A stretch of 64,000 bases of DNA, taken from positions 186,001 to 250,000 of the forward strand of contig JAHBCN010000253.1 in assembly GCA_019359885.1 (NCBI GenBank), written 5' to 3'. Source of the DNA: Listronotus oregonensis. Lineage: Eukaryota; Arthropoda; Insecta; Coleoptera; Curculionidae. The notes below the pieces were generated by a model. The model saw only the letters and a program-made list of their open reading frames with translations. It did not search any database and was not told the origin of the DNA. Shown here one piece after another: positions 36,523 to 49,761 of the stretch. Numbering within the stretch: position 1 is the stretch's first letter; the number at the start of each line of letters is the position of its first letter. The position numbers and the translations under genes are program-made.

Positions 36523-39500
36523 CTGTAGAAAAAAATCAAGTGTTAATTTTATAATTTTATTATAGTAACTATTCGAAAATTGACACAATGGGCTAAAACT
36601 TCATTTAGTTTTTTGGAAACAAATTGCCTGAAACATTCGTTCGATAATGCTAAGCATATATCTTTTTTGTATTATTTATTTTCTTAACTAAAACATGTAA
36701 AGATTTTTTGGGTTTCTTGTCTAAGAGAAAACGTTTCTTCAGTCCAGGTATTAGGGCACTGATCATGCGCACTGAGTCCATTGACCCTTCAGATCACCCA
36801 AAAAAAAAATTTTAATACAAGTTCAAAAAATCGAAAATAGCATATCGAGGTTTTGGTGGCAGGTCCTTTCCATTAAGTGTAAAAAATGGACAAAATATAC
36901 TAAATTTTGGGAAAATACAAAAATTTAAGTTAGTTATGTTAGGTTTTTTTCAAAAAAAATATTTAGAAAGTTTTAAGGTTTTTTTTAATTCGTAATATCA
37001 TCACAGATTAGGTTGTTGGGAAGGCATTTCTGTTTTTTTTTTTTAAAATATCCTTAAAACCCCAATGCTGCATTTATCAAACAAGGGGTTTGGGAAATTT
37101 TGCGCATGCGGAATAAAACAGTTTTTTGCATGTTGTCAGGTTTTGTATTTTTGTGTTATAGTAATATTTTTTGTCTTAAATGAAATGTTCCGTTATTACC
37201 GTATATTTTTTTAAATTTTAAATTCGTGTACGTTAAAAATTTTTCAAACTGCCTAATTTTGTTGTTGTTTCAAGCTTTTTAAAATCATTCTTATTTTTAA
37301 AGTTATTGTTCTTTTTCAGATTTTAATAAAAAAAAACTTTTATTTTAGTAAAAAAAATAAAAAGCACTATTTGACTAACAATGTAACGTGTAGCGCAAAA
37401 CTTTGAAATCTAACCAGGTATTGATATAATTGTTCACCGCGCATGCATAAAAGATACCTAATTTAGTAGACGTATCTTTTAGATATTTAGGCGATGCGTT
37501 GTTTTTTAAAAAAAAAATTTTAAAATTGGATCTTAATAAATTTAGCACTTTCAAATAAATACAAAAACAATTAAAGGACACTAAAACTGAAAAAACTGGA
37601 AACAATGCCGATATTACTGTTCAATTTCGATAGTCAAAACCTTTGATCTAAGTTTTGTAATCGCAGCATTAGGGGATTAAAGAAATTTAAAAGTTGTCTA
37701 CGTCTTACTAAACCAGTATGTTTCCTAAAAATTAATGCCTAATAAGTTTCCAAGAATGTTAGAAACCGTTCTACGTTTCCTTCAAAAAAGTACAATCTGT
37801 TTCTGTCATTTTAACAAGATTTTGTTTTAAATTATGTATCCACATAAATTTTTGTTTTAATTCTTTGGTGAAAAAAAAAAATATAATCCGTCCATTTCTT
37901 TACAAAAATACCCAGTGGTAACTATGGTTATTGACTTTTTAAGCCAAAGCAATACATTTTTTTTTTAGGTGTTTTTCAATCGAAAGGGAAAAAATTCACC
38001 AAATTTTTCTTTTTGTTGAACTAGGCACGTAAAAAGTAACAAAACCAGAGAAATTACAAGAACTACGACAACAAATAATTTATTTGGGGCCCAATTCAAA
38101 ATCACATATATTTTGGATGTCTTTTAATTGTTACTAAATTATTTACTTTTTTGTTATCATGTATGTTACGAGGAATGGAGAATCTATCCCCGCTCATACT
38201 TAACCAGATCGAAACAGTATATTGTAGTTTTGTACCCCTTATTTGTCAAATTATTTTTACCAAATAGGTAGATAAATCCTGCATTAGATTGCTATGCAGG
38301 CGTTAGCCCCAATCGACAGCAATTTTGTTAGGCCTTTAGTCCAATACATCCAATTATCTATAATACTTGCTACATGGACCAGTAGTTATTTTTAAGTTAT
38401 CATATAAATTGATATTTTCCCCAAAAAATGATTAATTTGTCACCAACTTGTTAAAGCCAAATATCTAAAAACAATTATATGTAAATGTATGCGCAATCAC
38501 CTGATCAATTATTGACCAAAAAATTTTAAATTACATTAGCAAAACCCCAACTAGAACCAGAACCAAGCACTACTAACCAAAACTATTTAAATAAAGTGAT
38601 GTTATTATTTAAGTAACAAGAAATATAATTTATTTAATGACATATCTACTTTTTTGGGATTTAAGATACGAACTGTTAACACAATAATTTAATAACAATT
38701 AAATTTTTTAAAAAAAAATAATTATTATGTTAAAATTTAAAATTTAATTTAAAAATTTAAAAAAAATATCTTTAAAGTGTAAACTTTTTCCCGTATTCTG
38801 GTTTTTTAATGACAGAACCTTCCAAGTTCTTTTTATTGTTAAGGGATCTACTTAAAATATTTAAGTACGTTGGTACTTTGCCTTTAAGCACTCTGCAAAC
38901 TATTCTAAGATTAAAGAAATAAACAAGAGAAATTTAATAAGTAAATAAAATTTCCCCCCAGGTCCTTAGTTAAACCGCCAGAGTTTGGGATAGTGTTTAA
39001 TTAGCGCTAGCAATTTATAAAAAAACTCACAAATGCTGGATAATTAACTGATTTTTAATCATTATCGGGTTTGGTAATTGTTATGATTTTATTTCAGAAA
39101 ATTTTAATAAAAGTCATTGTACAAGACTTAAATAAATCTGCAACCTATTCACTGATTGTTAACCACACAAATGAAGATCCCAATATCTAAAACAAAAAAT
39201 ATAAAAATATTCTTTTCCCTTTCAACAAACAAAAAAATAATTAACTAAAAGAGAGAGAGAGATAGGTTAACAAATAGGTACACATGTATCTAAAGCAGGG
39301 GGATGATTTGATGAAAAGTGTAATTAATAGATGTTTTTGCAATTATTCATTTCATTGTTTGTTTTTCAGTTATTATACATTTTTTTACAAAATAATTATT
39401 ATCGGGATTTTAAAACATTTTAAAGTAAAAAAGAATTATTTAAAATTTTTATTAATATAATTATTTTTCATCGTCAGAAAATAGTGATTATGCTTGCTTT

Positions 39501-41285
39501 TTTTGTTTTAAGGGTCTGCTCCACTGACAATAGATGGGCCTTAATATGGTGTGGTATTCGTCCAGTACCCAAGTGATCAACCTGATAGTTGTATAACATA
39601 AGGTATTTAATTTTAAATTCTTTTTCTTTTTTTTCTTTTTTAAATGGTTATCCGCGATTTTATAACTGATAACTCCCATTTAAAAACTAAAGCAATTAAA
39701 AATCTTAGAAAATAAGTGTTAGGTTTAGGCATATTTAGCAATAACAATGTTTATTCTTTTTTTGTTATTTTTATTTAAACAGGTATTTCTTTTAATTTAA
39801 AAAAGTTTTAGGATATTTTTAAAATTCATTTAAAGTATATTTATTTTGTTGCCCATAGGGCCTTTGTTTTTGACTACCAAATACAAGGGATATTTTGGAT
39901 GTACACAATTACTGTTGTAAAATTTATTTTCAAAGGATAAATTTTCTGTATTATATGGTTGACTTACCCCTTACTTTAAAAGAATCGTTTTCTGTTTTAC
40001 CTCTTGCATGGTATAAGCTTAGTACAATATCAAAAGTGTTACGACTTAAAAATAATGTTAAGGTAGAGGGTAAACATTTTTAACATAATCCCAAAAAAAA
40101 AATTAAAATTTCTTGCAATATGACATAAAATAAATTAAAAATAATACCATTATTTTTTTATCTTAAGACCCTCACAAGACTACTAACGTTTGGGTGCTTT
40201 GACTGGTAAAAATATGTAGTAATATAGGTCTTATCTTAAAAGAAAATGGTGAAAACTTTATTGGATAAACTTTGTTTCGCACTTTCTAGTCATTTAAACC
40301 ACAAAACCCTTTGGGTTTCAATTTTGGGTCACATTTGATTATAATAAAATTCGAATATTCTAGGGGTTTAATAAATTAAATATATATAAGTACTATTCTA
40401 AAGAAATACTTTACAATGAATGTCGTATTCCAGATAAGGCACATCTGCATCTTGATTAAAATATGCCATATTGATCGAGACTGTTCGGAAATCGAACAAT
40501 TGCCCAAACAACTATGGAGCGTTTAAAAACCCCGACCCCGCAATTTGAAATTTACCTTATGTATACAGATTGTTTCTCCCGCGAAATTATTCTTACGTTT
40601 TTAAATTCCTAGGCATTGAAAATGGCAATTTACTTATTTTTTTTTTAAAGGTATTGAAATAAATATTTTCGTTTTGCAATAAAAAATTATTAAAAAAAAA
40701 AAAAAGTAAAAATTTAAATTCCACCATAAATGCCTTCAACGCTGTGATATCAACAGTTTTAGAAATTTTATTATGCCAGTTCCCCAAAAATATTTGTACT
40801 ACGTAGGGTCTTTTTGAAAATGTTACACAGTCAATTATTTCTTTTTATTTTAGCCACTAAAATAATATAAAACAAAATCAACTTTTACCCACATAAATTG
40901 AACATATTTTGAGGTGCCTGTATTTGCACAAAAATATTTTATTTCTACATTTATTTTTATTTCGTAGTGAATACACATCGGCAGGTAAACTTTTTTTTTT
41001 TGAAAAAAGTTTGCTGATTATGACTTATATTTAAAAAAAATCTGCTAGTTTTAATTTGAAAATTTTTTTTAATTCTGAAACAATAGACATAACATTTGGG
41101 TATTTATAAATTAAAGATCAAATCATTCCATAATAAAAAAAAAATATTGAATTATTCACAAAGGACATTCCAACTGATATAACAGCATGTCCTACAGGCA
41201 AGTCATATGCGTCAATTTTTCTTTTGGATTTAAACTCTTTTCAGTATTATTTTAAAACTTTTTTAAAAATGAACCCCTTTTGCTT
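36523..41285. other. Intron of copy 1, nothing recognised
   Basis: AT-rich; it matches 49762-54720 without any coding trace on either strand. Confidence 0.5.
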
Positions 41286-42365
41286 TTATTCTTTATAGTC
41301 TCAAAAAAAAAAAAACAAGTCGAAGCTGGGGAACCACTACTAGATTTAAGGAGAAAATATTTAAGTCTCTCTTTATGCTGTTTCTATCGCTCCTGATTCT
41401 ACTCATCCATTATACGATAACACTTTTTCAACAGACAGGAGTTGTTTAAAACAAAAAAGGTCAGAAACCCATTGTACATAAGACTAACAAGGTACATTGA
41501 AGATTTAATTTTTGAAAATATTTCCTTTGCACCAGATCTACCACCACCATGGATACTGAAAAAAGCCCTTAGGGGCAAAAAAGCTTTTAGGTATGATAAA
41601 GCTGAAATTCCCCCTTATTGAAACATTTTAATAAAATATTATACGATCACCCCAAAAATAGGAGGTATATACAGATTCTTCCAAGTCCGTAGAAGGAGTA
41701 GGCTCTGCTGTTGTAACATCAAAAGACATTTTCTACTTTAAACTTCATCCCATGTCCAGTGTTTTTACGTTAGCTTTATGCTATTCTTTAAGCTCTAGTT
41801 TTCATTAGGGGAAAAACCCAAAAAAGGACAATTTTTTTTTATTTCTGACTCTCATAGTGCACTTAATAGCTTCAGAAAATCTACAGTAAAAACCAAAAAA
41901 AAATAATTAAAAAAGTACTTCATGACTTTTCAGTTGCTGGAAAAGAGGGTTTAAAATTTTTAAGGTTCCTTCACATATTGGTATTGTTGGAAATAAGAAA
42001 GCAAACAGAGCAGCCCGTTGTGCGGTCAAATTTCAGAGAAGGTTGTATCGACTGACAGTAACTGACGCTAAGCAGTTTATTAAAACCACATTACAGTGCG
42101 TGGGAATTAAAGTGGAACCATTGGCAATAACTTCGCAAAATAAAAGAACAGTGCTACCCGGCAATATCAGTGCGACGAAAAGAACAAGTGATCTTCGCTT
42201 AAGAATAGGACAATAAATTTAAACCCCGTTATTTTAAAAAGCGATCAGACCAACCCCAATGCGAAAGTGAAAAAATCCTTTTAGAAAAACTACTTATAGA
42301 CTCCTCGCTAAGTGGGGAAAGACAGGCATGCGATCCCCCCGGGCATTGTAAAACATTGGGGAAAA
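41286..42365 (+). pseudogene. 5'-truncated LINE, copy 1, cut by the gap
   Basis: It reads QVEAGEPLLDLRRKYLSLS at 41319 onward and an RNase H TDSSKSVEGVGSAVVTSK at about 41670. It runs into the N gap before its 3' end. See 54725-55990 for the fuller copy. Confidence 0.8.
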
Positions 42366-42382
42366 NNNNNNNNNNNNNNNNN
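42366..42382. other. Assembly gap of 17 N
   Basis: Seventeen N bases separate the two copies of the block. It is followed directly by a (TA)n tract. Confidence 0.99.

Positions 42383-42459
<77 letters not shown>
42383..42459. repeat. (TA)n microsatellite at the start of block copy 2
   Basis: It corresponds to the tract at 28621-28728. Confidence 0.98.
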
Positions 42460-42462
<3 letters not shown>

Positions 42463-43105
42463 AAAAAAGTAGGTAGACTTTCTTTGGGCATAGAGGCTCA
42501 ATGAACTGAAAGAAAAAAGTAAAAATCCTTTAAGGTATGACTACTTAGTTTGGACCTTACTGAGGACCTATAAATTCCACGCGATGGCTTCCTTTTTCTG
42601 GTTTTGATGGTTTACTTGGCAAAACCTATTCGTTATATTATGAACAATGTTTTACTTCTTAGGCGAACTAGTATAAATATAAATATTTAAATTTACAAAA
42701 CTATGTACATTCTCAAATAAATAATTTATTTTTTATTCTAGCATGCACTCTACTTTTTCTTTCTGCTGTTTTCGGATTAAATTTTAAAGTTTTACATACT
42801 TTACTTTTTATATTATTCATGACCTGCAACAAGGAAATTTATGAAGAGCCAATCCTTTAAAAACCCTAGAGACGCCCATTTGTGTTTGGGCCTCCACAAT
42901 ACTACTTCCCAAAAGCTTTCAATTCAGTGCCCACTAAGGACTACTATTGCCCTCTTTGAGGACTTATATATTAGATGCAAAATTACTTTCTTTTTCTGGT
43001 TTTAATGGTTTATTTGGTAAAACTTTTTTGTTATATTAAAAACAATGTTTTACTTCTTAGTCGAACTAGTATGAATATAAATATTTAAATTTACAGAACT
43101 ATGTA

Positions 43106-45718
43106 CGGGGTTATCCAACGAGGACTAGATAGGCCGCTTTTTTTTACTCTACCTGTACTTTTATTTAAAAAAAAAGTGAAATAGCCATCATATATAATTT
43201 TTCCTTCGAATCCGAAAATCATTAATGTAAAATATTCAAACATTAAATAAAACTGCTAGGGGTCATTTTGATATTTTTTCAAATGGTATGCCATATTTTT
43301 TATGTGATTATCCGATTCCTCGTATATTTTTTGATCTAAAATGAATTTTTTAATTCAAAATGGTTTATTTTCTGCACGTTTAAAAAAAAAAAAAAAATCG
43401 CCTCCCGTTATTAACACCTGAAATATTGATACCGATACCTGTGCCTCTTTCCGGATGTCATTCAGAAACAAAAAAATAAAATTTAAAAGTTGTTTATATT
43501 TTTTATTAATTAGGAATAACGTTAAAAAATTAAATATTCATTAGGAAGACCGTCTACACATTGTAATACAATAGATAATATTCTAAGAATTAAGACTCTG
43601 TTTGTAGAATAGATACAAAACAAATATAAAAACAATTTTAACATATAAAACAATTACCCCATAAGAAAAAAATTATAAATTAAACTTAAGAACACAAGAC
43701 ATCTTAATAAAATGAATGTTCGATATGTCCTCCGTTGTTTTCGAAACAGGACCGATGCCCCCTTTTTAGTCTTCCAGAGAGTCCCTTTTGCTGCAACTCA
43801 TCGATATTTATATTGGGCCCTTGATAAACTACGTTTTTTAAAAGGTCCCTTAAAAATGTATCCATTGGTGTGACATCTGGGCTATTGAGTGGCCAATGAA
43901 GTGTTCCGTTACGGCCAATCCACTCGTTTCAACGCCCATTTAAATATACAACCACTTCTCGAACGGCATGAGGTGGAGCGCCATCCTGCTGCCAAATAAT
44001 ATTATTGTAGATTTACATTGGCAATCCTTCCAAGAGGTCCTCGATATCGTTTTGAAGAAATTGAAGGTATTTTTGGCCTGCTAAAAAGCCACGATAAAAT
44101 AGCGGTCTAATAATTTGATTTCCTAACATCCCACACTAAACATTAAGACAGCTCCTACCTTGAAACTTTAACATTTCATATTTATGAGGGTTATCTGGTG
44201 CCCAGTAATTTGTTTTTCTCCGGTTGTATATTCCTGATGTTGTGAATGACGCTTCATCAGTCCATAATATTTTATTGTATAAGTTGTTGTCCTCGTCTTG
44301 CTCTCTCATCAACATCGAAGCAACAAATCAAAAACGAATTTCTTTTTGTTCTTGACTTAGATACTGAACAGGAAGTAATTAATATGGTTTGACACCAAAT
44401 TTTTTCAAAGTTCTTTGAACTGTTGCATAACTGACCCTTCGGAGCTCTAGGCCATACCTTACTTCTCGTACTGCCTGCGGAATAGAACTCATCGGATTAA
44501 TCCTAAAATATTAAACAATTGCTCGATTTTTTATGTTTTGTCTTCTTAAATTTCTTCGGTAAAATTTTACTTAACGGACACCACGCCGATTTTCAAAATT
44601 AATCCCTTCTTGAAACTGATTACCAACAAATGGGAACATACACTAATTAGGCACTTATATATTAAACAAATACACTAAAACTTACAATAATTTATTGTCT
44701 TTTTTAAGTAAAAATTATCTCAAATGAATCAACTTTTCTGTAGGTTGTAAGAAGATTTATGATGTATAACTGGTTGGGTGATTCATAACTAAGTTGTCAA
44801 AATATAAAAAATTGAATTTATTTAAGGTGTTTTTTACTAAAAATATGCAATAAACTTTTGTAAATTTTAGTGTATTCGTTTATTAAATAATTACCCAATC
44901 AGTGTATGTTCCATTTTGATGGTAATCAGTTTCAAGAAGGAGGAATTTTGGAAAAATGCCCATTATGAGGTTAGTCCACTTTGAGGCCTAATAACTCAAA
45001 AACCAGAGGTTGCCGGAAAAACTGATTTTAGATTCGTGATCAGCGCCCTAAAAACCCTGTATGCAAAAATTCATGAAAATCGGCGTGGTGTCCGTAAAGT
45101 AAAATTTTACCATTTCTCCACCTATCTTGTAATATTTTTGTTTCTTCAAAATAGAGTCTTAATTCTTAGAATTGTATCCACTGAAATGCGTCTCTGGACA
45201 CTCTCGAAAAATCTTTTTTGCGTTTCTCGAGCATTTTCTCCGCTTTTGTTATATAATTTTACAATGTGTAGACGGTCTTCTAATAATTATTTTGTTTTTT
45301 AACGTTATTTGTTTCTAAATCATAAAAAGTATAAACAACTTTTAAACTTTATTTTTTTAGTTTTCTGAATGACACTACCGTGAAAGAGTGAACAGGTATC
45401 CGTATCAATATTTCATGTGTTAATGACACGGTAGACGAAAATTTTCTTAATTCAAAGGTGCAGAAAATGGACCATTTTGCATTAAAAAAATATCATTTGA
45501 GATCAAAAGATATACGAGGAATCGGATAATTACATAAAAAAATATGGCATTCCATTCCAAAATATCAAAATGACCCTAGCAGTTTTATTTGATGTTCAAT
45601 TTTTTACAATATGATTTTTCGGTTCAGAGGAAAAATTATGATGGTTATTTCAGTTTTTTTATAAAAGTACAGGTAGAGTCAAAAAAGCGGCCTGTCTAGT
45701 TCTTGTTGGATAACCCTG
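43106..45718 (-). mobile_element. 2.6-kb mariner-like element with TIRs over 500 bp
   Basis: The left end follows TA (43104-43105) and starts CGGGGTTATCCAACGAGGAC. The right end is GTTGGATAACCCTG followed by TT here and TA in copy 1. Pairing runs deep: GATTCCTCGTATAT, CCTAGCAG/CTGCTAGG and AAGACTCT with its complement near 45150 link the arms over more than 500 bp. A degenerate transposase lies between on the minus strand. TA target duplication and DDE motifs place it in the Tc1/mariner superfamily. Confidence 0.82.
43704..44700 (-). pseudogene. Mariner-like transposase, nearly full catalytic domain
   Basis: Minus-strand order: a helix-turn-helix-like RRVSYATVQRTLKKFGVKPY, then ILWTDEASFTTSG (first Asp), NYWAPDNPH, SCLNV, WQQDGAPPH (second Asp), GTLHWPLNSPDVTPMDTFL (third Asp, about 35 residues on) and a C-terminal GGHIEHSFY then stop. 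This is the same insect mariner-like group as the fragments at 17.3 and 57.5 kb (GGH.EH ending, NP and WSVNVW-type block). At least three in-frame stops and some frame changes disable it. The N-terminal domain is not recognisable. Confidence 0.82.
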
Positions 45719-46329
45719 TTCATTCGTAAATAAATTATAAATTTTTAATTCTATCGTACACAATGAAGATTAAATATTGAATATCTATGACCTGCAAATT
45801 TAAAACTAACCAAAGGAACTTTAAAATATCACAGTATTGTCAGAGTTTTTTTTAATTGCTTAAGTTGTGTCAATACAGAGTACAGAAATGGCCATACCAA
45901 CCATAATCAAAAGTCGCAAATAAAAGGTTGTCACTAAAGAAGATTAGTGTTAATATCTAAGAGATCTTGTCCCTTTTTCCAAACTCTATATCCAACTGAC
46001 TGAATAAATATAAACGGATTTAAAAAAGTAATAATCGTGTAATTTCGTGTTGGCAAGGGCTCAGTTAATTTACCCTCTGGCGCTTTTTGGGTCGCTAATA
46101 ATCATAAAATAACTTCTTTCACAAAGTTGAGTTTAATATTCACACTGGCAATAGACTTTAATATCTGGGGGCAAGATATTATTATTACAAAAAGAATATG
46201 CTTCAAAAGCAGTTGCAGAACTTAATTAAAGTGAATACGTAATAACCCGAGTGCTATCGCAGCGGTACAGTTAAAAAAGGAAAAAGATCTATTTTATAAT
46301 AAGTTAAATCATTTAACATTTTATTACCT

Positions 46330-47520
46330 TAACAATTATTTTTTCTTATCTTGGGACAGTACACAAAGGCTTAAGGCCTTAGTACTAAGGTATTGTGCGT
46401 GTCTTAAGAGTGATAAGAGGTAGTCTATTAACAGGTGACTTAAATATTTGGGGATTTGAAGGAGAAGAGAAAACTTTTGCGGGCAGTGGGTTATACAGTC
46501 GGGACATTCTAAGGATAAAGAAACGAAGAAAGTGGAAATTTCGGGGCCTTTTAGGTTTGTCTCTAAAAGATGCATCGGTGTGACTTTGTTAGGAGCTGCC
46601 AGAGGATAAACCATACTGGCTAATTCCATAAAACAGAAGCCGTGAAATATCCATAAAAAAGCGTCAGTCCGTCAGTGGGCAAGATTTCCTGTAAGCGTGA
46701 GAACATTAAACAGACCAATAGCTCTTTTTTTTTAATGAAATTAAAAATGCCAAGAGCTGAATGAGAACAATATTTTTAAGAGGGTTTGATTTGGGATACA
46801 TAGAGATTATACAGATTTGAAAGATATACATACTTTCTGACTTGAAAGAGGAATCCAAGCTTTATTCAAGCTGCTGAGGCTATGAATGTAATGTGTTTAT
46901 GCCATTTGCCGATTTCTTTAAAAAGTAACACCAACAAGGTGGAATGACTTTTTGTTCTGCAACATTTGGCCGCACACAAGTAAAGGAATATCATTAGCAG
47001 ACTTGTTTTGCGACATCGCACAGGATACTCTTTTAGTGGGATTAAAGTGGACAAGATTTTTGGCGCCCCAATCCAATTTAAGGTCCTGTGAAAGAGATAT
47101 TTGCTTTGCGCTTGTTTTCCAACGCAGGCTTAAAGACGGTCTTGAGAAATTATTAAAGTAGAAGGTAATATCCTCAAGCACACTATAAATACAATTGGTC
47201 AGGGAAGAGAGAAGTAACAAAGCTGGTGCAAGTACTGACCCCCGGAGCATCCGCATTAATTTTGTGAAAGCTGGAAGAGTGACCATTTACAACAACTGAT
47301 ATACATCGATTGAAAAAATAAACTGGAGAGCCAAAACCAAAGCCTACTGAGAACTGTTGGAAAACTGGAGGAAAACACTTCGTTTTGGAGCTCGTGATGG
47401 AAGACCTGGTAAAAGCTTTGGATACGTCCAATGACCTAAGATTTATCAAGAAACGCAAGGGTCCTGTTTCAGTTGTGTAAGACAAAGGAAGGGACATTTG
47501 CTGTAAATCTTTTGTAATGG
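46330..47520 (-). pseudogene. Jockey/CR1-type LINE: RT and C-terminal remnant
   Basis: Minus strand, in order: LRSLDVSKAFTRSSI (the D.SKAFD.V motif of RT), CFPPVFQQFSVGF, VVNGHSSSFHKINADAPG with GSVLAPALLLL (GVPQGSVL.P-like), then DWGAKNLVHFNPTK, LVCGQMLQNKKS and GKWHKHITFIASAA, and finally the C-terminal FHGFCFMELASMVYPLAAPN. This order is diagnostic of non-LTR reverse transcriptases with the short C-terminal tail of jockey/CR1 types. The YADD catalytic loop region is missing or deleted. Frames shift several times. It is a dead insertion in antisense-of-plus, same strand as the sidestep-like host gene. Confidence 0.8.
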
Positions 47521-48294
47521 AATCCGTACTGCCTGTTATGCTTAATTTAGTGTTTTTTTTAATACTTAAACTTCGAAATTAACAATTTTTCATTACCTTA
47601 CAAACAACCGAGAGAAGAGATATAGATCTATAGTTAGAACTGAGTTTTGGATCCTTTCTTAGGGATAGGCTGCACACGTGCAGTTTTTCAGCTTTCCGAA
47701 AAAAAGTCCGTGCCATAATAGATTCACATGCGGCGGATTAGGATGGCCGCAAGGTCGCAAATTTTTTTTACGGCGATTGCAGGTCTGCCATCCTGCACTG
47801 ACAATATTTTAATATTAAGAGAGGAAAGAATGCGCTTAATCTGCTTTACCTTAAAAATAATTTTGAATATTTTATAAGAAACAGGGAAAACTGTTATAAA
47901 ATAAAGTGATCCGTACTCTAATCAGCCATAACTGTGTTATTTTGTCTCAAAAAAAAAAAAAAGAAAAATAGTTGACAGTAAAAAATTTTGTAATTAAATT
48001 TCCTACAAGACATAATTCGTTAGAAGTAGCAAAATGCATAAGGCATTATAAAATGCTAATAAACAAAATAATGGTTACCTATTTTAGTTTTTGGCACGAT
48101 TCTAGGACACTTCTACCGACATCTAGGATTTTTTAAGGAATTTTATATTTGGCCAGAATGAACTTTTTGCTATGGTATGCCAAATTTCTTTAGAATCGAT
48201 AAAATAGTTTTGGATAATAATTTTTTATGTCCGAAATAAATGGAGAATTTTGCAAATTGGTAAAGTCCAAAATAACCCTAAACTAACCACAACA

Positions 48295-48529
48295 TTAACG
48301 GCCGAGTGATGATCGCGTTGTTAAATTTAGCAATGGACTTAGCAATTGTTAAAAGTAAACAACGGATTAGAATGTTTAACAAAACGTCGTAGTCAGTGTT
48401 ATTCAATGATTTTAGTATGCAACCTGTTAAAATCTGACATTTTAATAAACATTCGAAACCGTTCTTAACTTTTAACAATTGCTAAGTCCATTGCTAAATT
48501 TAACGACGCGATCATCACCCGGCCGTTAA
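48295..48529. repeat. TTAA-flanked MITE
   Basis: TTAA at 48295-48298 is followed by CGGCCGAGTGATGATCGCG and about 60 bp that reappear inverted up to CCCGGCCG and TTAA at 48526-48529. There is no coding frame. A TTAA target is typical of piggyBac, but the CGGCCG terminus is not a standard piggyBac end, so the class is open. Confidence 0.85.
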
Positions 48530-49467
48530 GCACTTTAATATCTACTTATGGTGTTACAATAAAAGACCTAAATATACATACAGTGTATTTTAGAAATACC
48601 GAAGCAATCTCGTATTGCGCAAAGAGTAGAAAAGTAAAAATTACTACCTACTGGTTTTAGGATATCTACAATGTCAATGTCAAAAAGTCACTACCTTGAC
48701 GTAGTGACTTTTTGATATAAAGAGGGTAAGGGGCACCGCTATTACTAAACCCTCCAAATATTACAACTTTATTCCATGTAGTTTTAACCGAAATTTTTTG
48801 AATGTAAGAGTCAGGTAACCAATAACAGTGCGGATGTTAATATATTTAATGATTTTTTACACCTAGTAGTTTTAGTAAGCAAAGTTCACTTATTTCCAAA
48901 AAGTACATAAAATAACATTATGACATTTGAAGGATATAGTTATAGCTATACGCTGAATTCATTGCAATAAAAATTAACTGGCCTTTGTATATAAAGAAGA
49001 TAAGTTGCATTCTATATATTTAAAAAGGTATACTTGGTAATATAGCGGATATTATTATTGAATTAAGATAAAAAACCATTTCGGAAATTTTAAAAGACAC
49101 TGAATATTTTCTTAATTTATATGCTGGATCCTGGGCCAAAGTAATTTTAATTAGAAAAGACTTAGAACCCTATTTTTATAAAATAAAAGTGTAGTCAAAA
49201 TTTCTAAGATAATTAGATATGCCACGTTAAAAAATTTGCAAATTTCAGTTTATGCTTTTACTTAAATTATTTTACTTTATCAGAGTATTTTATTTCCTTT
49301 AAATTTAGTTTTATTGGTTATGGTCTAACAATTGTAATAAATATTTTGTTGGCATCTTTAAATACAAAAATATTAAAACGTTAAATTTTAATATGTGACC
49401 CAATGGTTACGAAAAAATTATTTTATTGAAAAACCTAAATTAAATATGTATTATATTGTAAACTTAC

Positions 49468-49761
49468 CCGCTGGAACAACGTAAAAATAACAAGGAATGT
49501 CCTGTCTGCCTACGTCATTTTCAGCCCAACATGATAAAGATTTAATTTCATCTGATTGAGACGAAAAATGTAAAACTGATATGTTCCCCCTATTTTTAAT
49601 TTTAAAACCTTGAACAGGAAGAACATCTTTTGACGTATTGTAAGTCCAGAAAAATTTATTTACTGGCGGAATTGAGTCAACCACACACTGAGCTATAATA
49701 GTTTCATCTGGTAGAACACCGACTCGTACTTCTTCAAATCCTTTTTTACAGTGCGGTGGAT
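49468..49761 (-). CDS. Sidestep-family receptor: immunoglobulin-domain exon
   Basis: This minus-strand exon follows TTCTTACAG (acceptor AG at 49763-49762) and ends at GCGG with donor GTAAGT (49467 down). It encodes about 97 residues in one open frame: PPHCKKGFEEVRVGVLPDET, then IIAQCVVDSIPP, KFFWTYNTS, NISVLHFSS, then KSLSCWAENDVGRQ and PCYFYVVPA. Two Ig cysteines (C in AQCVV, C in LSCWA) and the core Trp (FFWTYN) are present. The sequence C..G.....V...E.....C.V......F.W..N, then L.CWA.N.VG.Q..PC.F.V.PAG is the hallmark of the last Ig domain in insect sidestep-family proteins. Phase is 1 at both ends, fitting the FN3-type exon at 1912-2082. Upstream exons must lie beyond 64000. Confidence 0.85.
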
